DNA from: a bacterium
GTDB lineage: Bacteria; Desulfobacterota; JAPLJL01
Assembly: GCA_028713675.1 (NCBI GenBank)
Contig: JAQTNV010000014.1
Coordinates: 1-64,000 of the forward strand
Length of the DNA: 64,000 nucleotides
Reading direction: 5' to 3'
Both the position numbers and the translations under genes were made by a program. Under the pieces are notes generated by a model. The model was not told the origin of the DNA. It was given only the letters and a program-made list of their open reading frames with translations, and searched no databases. Every line of letters starts with the position of its first letter. Position 1 is the first letter of the stretch. Below are positions 18,001-25,900 of this stretch, in pieces.

Positions 18001-19242
18001 GCTCCCGGGCCAGGTAGCGTCGATATTCGCCCGGTTACAACCGGCAACCTCACCCGTTGGGTCGGTAGTGTCGCCTTCGATGTTGGGCGCCTGGCAGAAA
18101 TTACCGGCGGTGAGGGCGGTGTTGCAGATCGGCCGGCAGTTGGTCAGCCCCTGCTCCGCGGCCTGGCAGGGCGCGGCGCACTTATACTGCCAGTTCCAGG
18201 TAAGTCTGTTTTCATCAATATAAGAATTACAATACGGCCCGGGTACCAGGACATACTCGAGGCCCAGGTCCATATACAATCCGAAAAGATCCAACCCGAG
18301 GTCTCTCAAGTGCGGGGATTTGGTACCGTCACCGCCGTAATCGTCATACCGTCCCACGGCCCGGATGGAAAGGGCTACTTCCACCGACGGGATCGTGATC
18401 CGGCCCCAGGCTTTAACGTAATTGGAATAGTCCTGCGAAGCGTCGTAACCCTTGTAGGCGCTCCCATCCGAATGGGTGGGATAAATGTCGGTCAAGCCGA
18501 AGGGCGGCTCAACTTTCAAATCCACCATGATGGAATCGAGATGCACCAGGACGTCCATGGTGTCATCCTCGGTATGGGGCGTTGTTTTGTCCAGGGCGCG
18601 CATCCTTAAATAAGGAGTGCCCGCGCCGGCCGCTCCGCCCGAAACAATCTGGCGGAAGTCGATGATTTTGTTGTCGTTGGAACCGTACGGGTCAATATTG
18701 GCTATCCTGATTGCGAGACAGATGGTGCCGACCATCGGAATCGAGATCGCCCCGAGGGTCGAGCAGCTGTTGAACAGGATGCCGGCCTCGTACGGACCCC
18801 CGACATCGAGAACCGTGCCATGCTGGTAAGCGTAGTCGTTGACGTCCTTGCATTCGACGGGGGTCTTGTCGACCAGTTTCCGGCAACCCATGATCGGGTA
18901 TAAACCGTTGCCCGCATTGCCCGCTTTTCCGCCGCAGGACAACTCAGTCACATTGTTGTCCAACATCTGGCGCACGGTGCAGTCCAGGAAGTTGGCCAGG
19001 ACCTTGTCCTGCAGAACCCCGTTGACCAAGCCTTCGATGTAGGTCAAGCCGGTGTTCGTGATCCGGACGCCGAGGACGTTTGCCGTCGAGTTGGTCGCTG
19101 TAGTCGCCGCGGTCCAATCGGCCCCGGAGAACTTCCGCGACTCCAACTGCAATGTCCTCTTGGCCGAGGCCAGACCCGGAACCAGGATCATGGCCGCCGC
19201 CAACATTGCCACGAATAACTTTCCTCTGCTACTCATCCTCAT
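15010..19242 (-). CDS. Very large exported protein with C-terminal Gly-Cys/TM/Arg sorting tail
   Basis: About 1410 aa. ATG 19242 (or 19236, six bases on) is preceded by AAGGAGG, so upstream codons are excluded. A signal peptide ends near PGLASA. The long central part (residues about 30-1180) matches no family I recognise; it has many scattered cysteines and repeated short beta-like segments. Near 1190-1380 are two Ig/Y_Y_Y-like segments (FSYRLDGGFWSPW, IQIAYRLDDGSWSEY) with SIPPTISLSG. The C-terminus is TFGCSTVPTSG, a hydrophobic segment and RRRIGR: the Cys-TM-Arg layout of C-terminal sorting/anchoring signals such as MYXO-CTERM, though the sequence is not one I can name. A strong terminator follows. 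Probably an abundant surface protein. Confidence 0.85.
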   Translation of the reverse strand: MRMSSRGKLFVAMLAAAMILVPGLASAKRTLQLESRKFSGADWTAATTATNSTANVLGVRITNTGLTYIEGLVNGVLQDKVLANFLDCTVRQMLDNNVTELSCGGKAGNAGNGLYPIMGCRKLVDKTPVECKDVNDYAYQHGTVLDVGGPYEAGILFNSCSTLGAISIPMVGTICLAIRIANIDPYGSNDNKIIDFRQIVSGGAAGAGTPYLRMRALDKTTPHTEDDTMDVLVHLDSIMVDLKVEPPFGLTDIYPTHSDGSAYKGYDASQDYSNYVKAWGRITIPSVEVALSIRAVGRYDDYGGDGTKSPHLRDLGLDLFGLYMDLGLEYVLVPGPYCNSYIDENRLTWNWQYKCAAPCQAAEQGLTNCRPICNTALTAGNFCQAPNIEGDTTDPTGEVAGCNRANIDATWPGSKIATNCDDPVLPNSEMIADVIPFLDAHLTMVATNMFSGTRAWPYLDWYIGPTRLVSLNPLLECLSIDNPLTIETDLIMINMGFNTEFWADPAGLIIPGDIAMDFQEYSNPKGDNKNFQPMTSCVEVRSFSTPVTSMSRPVSGGAECAKGAPCNNFINYGTAAIASNGGVCSNVVGVDRWCPMMGNCPAGVAPNNFCNGSPSIDSYHIGIGVHQNMISSIIYDAITTGILCLWIDKEVINRDLKNLSKSGLDVTSMLGSMGGGLNVMGLLGQVFTTDIFALMVPDLSLYWPSADMAIEIVPAVTYPRANTLYPPTGVKQNSTRGSAPLAGYPEPFTNEPPYAKVGKLELNYRYFVPGQAAGSSVMYHGPVTTNDLTIVVPHLNLNFYIYNKNQTSLYYRFNKAYNNQMQANVSTGVGDNSLYNGKRYSVTPLGTPMRAFGLDLGATVGVDLNLLNKGTVDYVFDFYTGGSNTPGTFPRRQTTASPSGDLVPGYHKIGWDLANNRWAKSQGGWNAATRQYKFPAYTYAGGIQMQTGRIIDVTAIVDPDVRFYLEYYEAIPAWAPTQAKYPDFYNDVLGNLLPTLLSGLISVDLAAGFDIGRIINTPFAINGTNAPPFYGAANGSGIFPAGPNTDKLALTPTWPRNIDWSTGTDNGPRNLGLNDPDWLGIFISLQGQLSAKALLAIAAPLLSGFTSGGGTSSITSSFGLGSMGGGTTMNIMNVNVNDVLGALGASLGGIGSLVGLGTRPACALFSDVPPTNIDDSHSGHYSWSPCSPFSPAYYEMMANYYPPETTIHQPTAVDARGTLISFDATDDKDSDGKIRFSYRLDGGFWSPWSTQRYAAVKGLLEGQHLFEVRSLDTDSNIEPTPAQIVFQVDSIPPTISLSGNVHGSSATFVADVRDFQTKPEEIQIAYRLDDGSWSEYAASKKIELAYLSDGTHTIGVKAMDKNHNEAIATQAFNVTPETTFGCSTVPTSGSALLFLLFVPGYLVLRRRIGR

Positions 19243-19558
19243 CCCTCCTCCTTGTTTTATTAACAACAAATTTACGGCTTCACCTCCGCCGGAAGATCCC
19301 GATTTGCTTTCCTCGGGTCTCGGGCTTCGGCGAAACTTTGAAAAAACTTTAACGATACTTTAGCCTCCCCTACCACCTCCTTCCTCGTCGAAGAAATTGT
19401 AAATATTATTTTATCCATAAAGACTAATTAAATCCGATCCAACAAAAATGTTGAGAAATATTTTCCCATCCCTCCATCACTCGTATGGTTTTATTTTACC
19501 CTTCCGGCAATAGCTGTCAAGAATTTTTTTCCCTCCTCGATAAAATCCGCTCAAAATG
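19243..19558. other. Intergenic region upstream of the large surface protein
   Basis: About 316 nt, AT-rich between 19340 and 19530. It must hold the promoter of the large minus-strand gene. A weak TTGGAT-N17-TATGGA pair can be read on the minus strand near 19430-19403, but I would not rely on it. No ORF or hairpin stands out. Confidence 0.35.
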
Positions 19559-20239
19559 TCATTTATTTATAATTTCCAGCGCCTCTTCGAGCAGTTTTCT
19601 CAGTTTGCGGGTTTTCTCTTCGCTTTCCCCGCCCTCCTTGAGTATTTTTTCCAGCTCCGCGATTTTCTTCTGGGCCTGATTCAGTTCAAGAAACTGCCCG
19701 GCGGACTGGCCCAGCTTCTCCTCCAGAATTTTAATTTCCTCGTCCTTCTCCTCCAGCCGCCTTTCCAGGGCCTGCTGCTCCTGGAGGAAAGCGTGCATCT
19801 GCATCTCGAGTTTTCCGTACTGGTCATCCTCCACCTCCCCGAAGGCGGTAAAACCGATCAGATTGTGAACCCGGGTGATGAATTCCTCGTCAGTAAACGG
19901 CTTTTTAAGGTAGCTGTCAGCCCGGACTTTCAACTTCTGGTGGCGTTCGAAATCCAGCTCGGTAGCATCCCGGGAGACCAGCATCATGGGAACTTCCTTG
20001 AGTGCCGGGTTGGACTTGATTTTTTTGCAGATGACAAAGCCGTTTTCGTCGGGGAGCTCCACCGCCAGGATGATGAAATCCGGCGGGCTTTTCAGCGCCA
20101 GGGCGATTCCTTCTTCCCCGCTCGCGGCCTGGATCACCCGCCCACCCCGGCGGGAAACCAGCCCGCCCAGCAGATCACGCCAGGACGCGTCGCTGTCAAC
20201 GATCAGGAAGTTAAGCTGTTTTTTCTTCTCTTCGGGCAT
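19559..20239 (-). CDS. Pseudo-receiver domain protein with C-terminal coiled coil
   Basis: 226 aa. Residues about 10-130 form a CheY-like receiver: the acidic pair is present in FLIVDSD, and the switch lysine in YLKKPF. The phosphoacceptor position, however, is Ala59 (IILAVELPDENG, where active receivers have ILLDV), so normal phosphotransfer is not possible. Residues about 140-226 are a long charged coiled coil (LEEKDEEIKILEEKLGQ and on). No output DNA-binding domain is present. Similar phosphorylation-independent receivers with coiled coils, such as FrzS of myxobacteria, act as localisation or scaffold factors in motility. No histidine kinase is nearby. Start ATG 20239 lacks an obvious ribosome site. 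Confidence 0.85.
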   Translation of the reverse strand: MPEEKKKQLNFLIVDSDASWRDLLGGLVSRRGGRVIQAASGEEGIALALKSPPDFIILAVELPDENGFVICKKIKSNPALKEVPMMLVSRDATELDFERHQKLKVRADSYLKKPFTDEEFITRVHNLIGFTAFGEVEDDQYGKLEMQMHAFLQEQQALERRLEEKDEEIKILEEKLGQSAGQFLELNQAQKKIAELEKILKEGGESEEKTRKLRKLLEEALEIINK

Positions 20240-20405
20240 CAGTTGCGAGTTTCTGGTTGCGCCTGCCCGAGCCGACCGTTCGGGTCAGCCCGGGAGTCTC
20301 TCGTTTCGGTTTTCAAATTATTATGATCTTCATTTAATAATCATCAAATGATTTTACTATTGCCTGGGAACCAGTCAACAAGGATAATGAAAATATAAGG
20401 GAAAA

Positions 20406-22778
20406 ATGACAAAGGGCAGGAAAGCGGAAAAGCCGGACAGCCTTGACGAAATGAACCGAAGCCGAATGTATTCGATGGTAATCGACGGGCGGAGAAACAC
20501 CGGCCCGGCCGGAATACGTCATCCCGTTTTCAACTCTTTGCCCTTTGCCCTCTGCGCCCTGCTTTTGTTTTCCGGCTGCAGCTCGGTCATCCAATCCTCC
20601 AGCCGCCCGCCCCAAGCCATTGCCGTGTCCAGCTATGCCGAGGCCGAGGCCGGGACCGTCATAATTCTTGACGGCGGCAACAGCTACGACCCCGAGGGGA
20701 ACCCGGTCGGTTGCCTCTGGCAGGAGTCCGTCGAAAACCCGGAGATCAACCTCATTCCGGACGAAGTTCAGAAAAAGTTCGCGCCCGAGAACTGCCTGAT
20801 CAATATTATTCCCAACCAGGATGGCGAATACCTTTTCCAGCTCAAGGTCTCCGACATGGTTCCCGGACACAAGGAAAGCCAGGCCGACCTGGTCTCGCTT
20901 CTGATTACCCCCCCTCCCCCGCCGCCCAATCCTCCCCCGGTGGCGATCGCGAAGGCCGATCGCACCCGGGCTCAGACCGACGAAACCGTCGTTCTCACCG
21001 GAGAGGAAAGCTTCGATCAGGCCGGGGGCAGTCTGACCTATTTCTGGGCGGAGGATTATCAAAACCCGGTCACCGGCCTGGTTTCCCCCGGCTCGGTTAC
21101 CCAAGTCGTCCTCTTCAGTCAGCCCGGCGGATACCGCTTCGAGCTGACCGTTTCCAATGGCCTGGCCTGGAGCCGGCCCAACTCCGTCCGAATTAATGTT
21201 GATTCCCGGGTCGACCGGGTTCCCACCGCCGACGCCGGAGAGGACCGGAACACAAGTTATTATGAAGAAGTCCGCCTCTCGGGGGCCCGGAGCTCCGATC
21301 CCGACGGCGACCGGATTTCCTACCGCTGGACCCAGACCGCCGGCCCGCCGGTGGTGCTTTTCCCTTCGTCATATGCGGAAGAAATCACCTTCACGGTCCC
21401 GGACGAGATCCTCACCTATTCCTTTTCGCTGATGGTGGACGACGGACGGCTCGCGAGCGCCCCGGACACCGTCTCCGTCCGGGTCTGGGAACACTCCACC
21501 AATAACGTCCCGGACGCGGTCTGGGTGGACCGCTTCTACCCCTATCTCGATTCCAACGGAAGCCGGGTCAAGCCCTACCGGAAAATCCAGGACGGCATCA
21601 ACGCCCTCGCCGCCTACCCCGGTTCGATCAGCGACGTCTATATAGCCGAGGGAAGCTATTACGAAAAAATCACCGCCGCCAGCGGCATCAGCATTTACGG
21701 GGGATTCGACCCGGGCAGGGGCTGGGAGCATGATCCCAGTGCCTGGTCCACTTATTTAAACGCCGTCCAGACCACCGCCCTGGAAATCCCGCAATCCGTC
21801 ACCGCCACGGTTTACGTGGACGGATTGAAGATAAACGGCCTCCCGAAAACCAGTTCCTATTCCTGGGGGGTCGATTGCCGCTCAGATAATTTGATCTTGA
21901 AGAGAAACACGATTGATGGAGGTGGAGGGGAAGGATGCTTTCTGGGTGTCCTCAGATGCGGTTCCACCGGCGTAGTCATTACTTCTTCTTCGCCTCACAT
22001 TATTAATAATGTTATTTTCGGCGGGGACAGTTCATATTTAAATACCGGGATCGGAATATGGAATCCAGATAATTTTCAATATGGTCTTAATGCCAAGCCA
22101 GGTACTGAGCCCCTGATTGCTCACAATTATGTTAATGGCGGAGGAAAATCAGACGAAACCTCCCCTGGAAGTTATGGAATTAGTATCGGGACTAATGCCA
22201 GAGCCATCATAATTAATAATATTATTGATCCAGGGTTAGGATCCGTCGAGCCTGGTCCAAACAATCCTTTTGGGGAAAATAACAGGTTTGGAATTTGGGA
22301 ATGCTCTGGGCCAGGCGGAAACAACGTAACTGCATGTTTGCCCAGTGCAAATATGTGCTCCGACAATGAATGCAATCCCGCACTTTTTAATAATTCCATT
22401 ATTAAAAATAACCCTCAAGCCATCCTTTTTTACGACGGGAATGGGGAATTAAAGGATCAGCTTGGTTCCATAATATCGCTTTACTCCATCTCCCAGGTAA
22501 ACCAGCTCGGGAATACCAAAGCCCTGGATTACAGCAAAAACAACCTGGACCTGGATCCGATATTCGTCGGGAAGGAAAGCGGTGATTATCATCTTTCCGC
22601 TTACTTTGACTATCCCGGCGGCCCGACCGAGCCGGCGGAGACCTCCCCCCTGCTTGATGCCGGGGTTGACGCCGGGGTCAGGTTTGACTTCGACCTCCAG
22701 CCGCGGCCGAACTGCCTGATTACAGGGGCGACCAGTTGCTTTGACATCGGCCCGGATGAGGTATACCTTAATTATTAA
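20406..22778 (+). CDS. Lipoprotein with three PKD-like domains and a C-terminal beta-helix
   Basis: 790 aa from ATG 20406 (AAGGG upstream). The signal peptide is unusually far in: about 45 charged residues precede FALCALLLFSGC, a clear lipobox, so an internal start is possible. PKD-like domains lie at about 68-165, 175-265 and 270-370 (AGEDRNTSYYEEVRLSGARS and SSDPDGDRISYRW are typical). Residues about 375-790 form a parallel beta-helix, with VWVDR...YRKIQDGINA at its start as in DUF1565-like proteins and several NNxI turns. The beta-helix DNA from about 21990 to 22480 is much richer in A and T than the PKD part. It is a paralogue of the next gene. Confidence 0.87.
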   Translation: MTKGRKAEKPDSLDEMNRSRMYSMVIDGRRNTGPAGIRHPVFNSLPFALCALLLFSGCSSVIQSSSRPPQAIAVSSYAEAEAGTVIILDGGNSYDPEGNPVGCLWQESVENPEINLIPDEVQKKFAPENCLINIIPNQDGEYLFQLKVSDMVPGHKESQADLVSLLITPPPPPPNPPPVAIAKADRTRAQTDETVVLTGEESFDQAGGSLTYFWAEDYQNPVTGLVSPGSVTQVVLFSQPGGYRFELTVSNGLAWSRPNSVRINVDSRVDRVPTADAGEDRNTSYYEEVRLSGARSSDPDGDRISYRWTQTAGPPVVLFPSSYAEEITFTVPDEILTYSFSLMVDDGRLASAPDTVSVRVWEHSTNNVPDAVWVDRFYPYLDSNGSRVKPYRKIQDGINALAAYPGSISDVYIAEGSYYEKITAASGISIYGGFDPGRGWEHDPSAWSTYLNAVQTTALEIPQSVTATVYVDGLKINGLPKTSSYSWGVDCRSDNLILKRNTIDGGGGEGCFLGVLRCGSTGVVITSSSPHIINNVIFGGDSSYLNTGIGIWNPDNFQYGLNAKPGTEPLIAHNYVNGGGKSDETSPGSYGISIGTNARAIIINNIIDPGLGSVEPGPNNPFGENNRFGIWECSGPGGNNVTACLPSANMCSDNECNPALFNNSIIKNNPQAILFYDGNGELKDQLGSIISLYSISQVNQLGNTKALDYSKNNLDLDPIFVGKESGDYHLSAYFDYPGGPTEPAETSPLLDAGVDAGVRFDFDLQPRPNCLITGATSCFDIGPDEVYLNY
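20536..20578 (+). repeat. Heptamer array inside the signal-peptide codons
   Basis: The h-region of the 790-aa lipoprotein is encoded by TTTGCCC, TTTGCCC, TCTGCGC and CCTGCTT in succession, a 7-nt period read across three frames. The same TTTGCCC/TATGCCC dialect occurs in the non-coding spacer at 61340-61372. Confidence 0.65.
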
Positions 22779-22792
22779 ATCATCAAGAAAGT

Positions 22793-22861
22793 CGGCCTGC
22801 ACGGGGAGCAGGCCCTACAAATACAATGGCAAATGAGTAGGGTTCGTTCCCCGAACGAACC
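22793..22861. repeat. Pair of GTAG-headed REP hairpins, tail to tail
   Basis: The first hairpin (GGCCTGC/GCAGGCC with CTAC at 22815-22818) has its GTAG head on the minus strand. The second has GTAG at 22837-22840 followed by a perfect 9-bp stem GGTTCGTTC/GAACGAACC. They lie in the spacer between two paralogous lipoprotein genes. Confidence 0.75.
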
Positions 22862-22940
22862 TAAAATTTAATCCGGGAATGATGCTCCCCACGTCAAGCC
22901 GTGAGGAATTCGGCAAAACCTTTAGTTTAAGGAGGCCATA

Positions 22941-25900
22941 ATGAAAAATCGCCGGTTTTTATTTCCCTTCCTGACTTTTTTCACTTTTTACCTTTCACTT
23001 TTTACTTTTTCCTGCGGCTCCAGCGGCGGGAGCGCCTGGACTGTCTCGCAAACCAACCAATCCCCCCTGGCCGTCATACTCGTTGACCAGACCACGGTCA
23101 CCGCCGGTTCCGAAATCGTTCTGGACGGGAGCCAGAGCGTAGATCCCGAAGCGGGCACAATCAGTTACCGCTGGTATGAATGCGAAGAATATCTGAGTTG
23201 GCTGCAAAATATGGGATACGAGGAAGACAGCCCTTATTACTTAAGCTGCAACGGCAACGCCCAGACCGGCCTGCTCAACATCCCCAGCGTTCCGGGCCCC
23301 CAGTCTGATCTCGGCGAATACGCCGAAGGACCGACCCAGGCGGTCATTCTCCCCGACGAAGGGGAATACACCTTTATCCTGGTGGTGAATGACGGGGAAC
23401 TGGATAGTCCTCCCCGGGACGTCGTCATTACCGTCACCCCGGCTCCCTCGGCTTCCCGACCGATCGCGATGGCTTTTACCGATCCGACCGGCGGGGTATC
23501 CGGCTCCAAGATCATCCTCAACGGGTCCAAGAGCAAGGCCACCACGACCGGACGCACTATCAGCGAATACCAGTGGTACGAAAATGCCGCCAACCCCCAG
23601 CTCAACCTGATTAAGAAAGTTGCCCTGCTGCCCTACGCCTCGGGGGTGACCCAGGCGGTCTGGCCGGTGACCCCGGGGACTTACCGCTTCACCCTGATCG
23701 TGATTGATTCGGGCGGGACTTATTCTTCGCCCAATAATAATGATGAGGTCCAGGTGATCATTTCGTCCCAGAATCATGCCCCGACGGCTTCGGCCGGGTC
23801 CAACCGGGTCGTGAAAAGAGGCGAACTGGTGACCCTGAACGGCTCGGGAAGCTCCGACCCGGATTCCGGCACCACCCTCTCTTATTCCTGGACGCTTTCC
23901 ACCCATCCGGCCGGAAGCACCGTCACCCTGATCAACCCGACCTCCCTGCAATCCACTTTTTCACCTGACCTTTCCGGGGATTACATCGCCACCCTGGTGG
24001 TAAATGACGGGCAGCTCGCGAGTCCGCCGGCCTCGGTCAAAATCCAGTGTAATTTCCCCCCCTACCCCAACGCCGGCGCCAATCAAACCGTCGCGATCGG
24101 CGAGCTGGTAACCCTGGACGGCTCGGGCAGCTTCGACGCCGACCTGGATCCCATCACCTACTCCTGGGCCATGTCCGCGCCCGTGGGCAGCGTCGCCGCC
24201 CTGAATTCCCTGATCACAGCCAGGCCGACCTTTGTCCCGGACCGGGAAGGCAATTACATTTTCCGGCTGGCCCTGAACGATAGCCTGGAAAATTCAGATT
24301 ACCCGGCCTGGGTCACCGTGACCGCGATCAACCGCCGTCCCATCGCCGTCGCCAAGGCCTCGCCCAACCCGGTCTCCATCGCCAATATCGTCCAGCTCAA
24401 CGGCTCTTCCAGCTATGATCCCGAAGGGTACCCGGTCAAATGGGCCTGGAGCCTGCGCTCGCGCCCGGCGGGAAGCTCGGCAGTGATAATCTATCCCAAC
24501 GCCGTCACCCCGACATTCGTGGCCGACCTGGTCGGCAGCTTCCTGGTTAAATTGGTGGTGAATGACGGATTCATCGACAGCTACGCGGACTGGATCACGG
24601 TTACCGCCACCAATCTCCGGCCCAAGGCCATCGCCAAGGCCAGCCCGGACCAGCTTAAAATCAATCAGACCACCACCCTGAATGGCTCTCAGAGTTACGA
24701 CCCCGATGGGAATATCACCACCTACCTCTGGCAGGAAACTTCAGGCCCGGCGGTAGCTATCTCCAGTCCCGCCAGCGCCTCCACCGGAACGGGAGCGTTC
24801 GCCTCCGCCGGCAGTTACGTCTTCAAACTGAAAGTTACCGACAACGGAGGACTCACTTACTCCGACTGGACCACCGTCACTGTTATTGCCAATCAGGCAC
24901 CCTTGGCCGTGGCCCGTTCGACTCAGGATATTCTTAAAATCGGTGACACCACCACGCTCGATGGTACGGACAGTTTCGACCCGGATGGATCCATCACCAC
25001 ATACCTCTGGCAGAAAACCTCGGGCCCGGCGGTGACCATTTCCACCCCTGCCAGCGCCACCAGCGGAACGGGAGCATTCGCTTCCACCGGAACCTATGTT
25101 TTCAAATTGACGGTTACCGACAACAGCGCGGCCACCTATTCCGATTGGACCACGGTCACGGTAATCAACCTGCCCCCGCAGGCCGCGGCCCGGGCGATAC
25201 CCTCAAACCCGACGATTGGAAATTCCAGCATCCTGGACGGAACCCGGAGCAGTGATCCGGAAGGCGCCGCTTTGACCTACCAGTGGACTCAACCCTGGTG
25301 GGCTTCGGCGACTGTCTCAATCACGAATCCCAACACCAACAACGCCACCGCCGGGACTTTCCCGACCGCGGTTACCTATGCTTTCGTCCTGACGGTTACC
25401 GATAATGGCGGGCTCCAGAGCCGTGATCTGGTTATCGTCAGTCCGCAGGCGGCAGGAGGGCCGGCTAATACCCGCCCCAACGCTGACGCTACGGTCAATG
25501 GCCTCAACCAGGCCAATGTCGGGTTTTATGACTCCGTAACCCTTTACCCAAATTCCAGCAATGACCCCGACATCGGGGACAGCATTGTTTTATATTCCTG
25601 GCAACAGGTCTCTGGCTTGCCGGTCAACCTTGACAAGGAGATGACCGAATATCCCAAGGCAGTCACTTTCATCGCCCCGGACGAAATCGGCAATCTGGTC
25701 TTCTCACTGGTCGTCTCCGACGGGAAATCTATATCCTACCCCGATCTGGTCACGGTTTCGGTGTGGAGACGGGTATTCAAGAATGGGGATTGCGCCAGCG
25801 GCGGCGATACCTTCATCTGCAAACACGTGGGAGAACCCGCGGGCCTGTTCGTATCTCAACGAGGCAGTGGAAATAAAGGCGCTACTGAACAGAATCTGCA

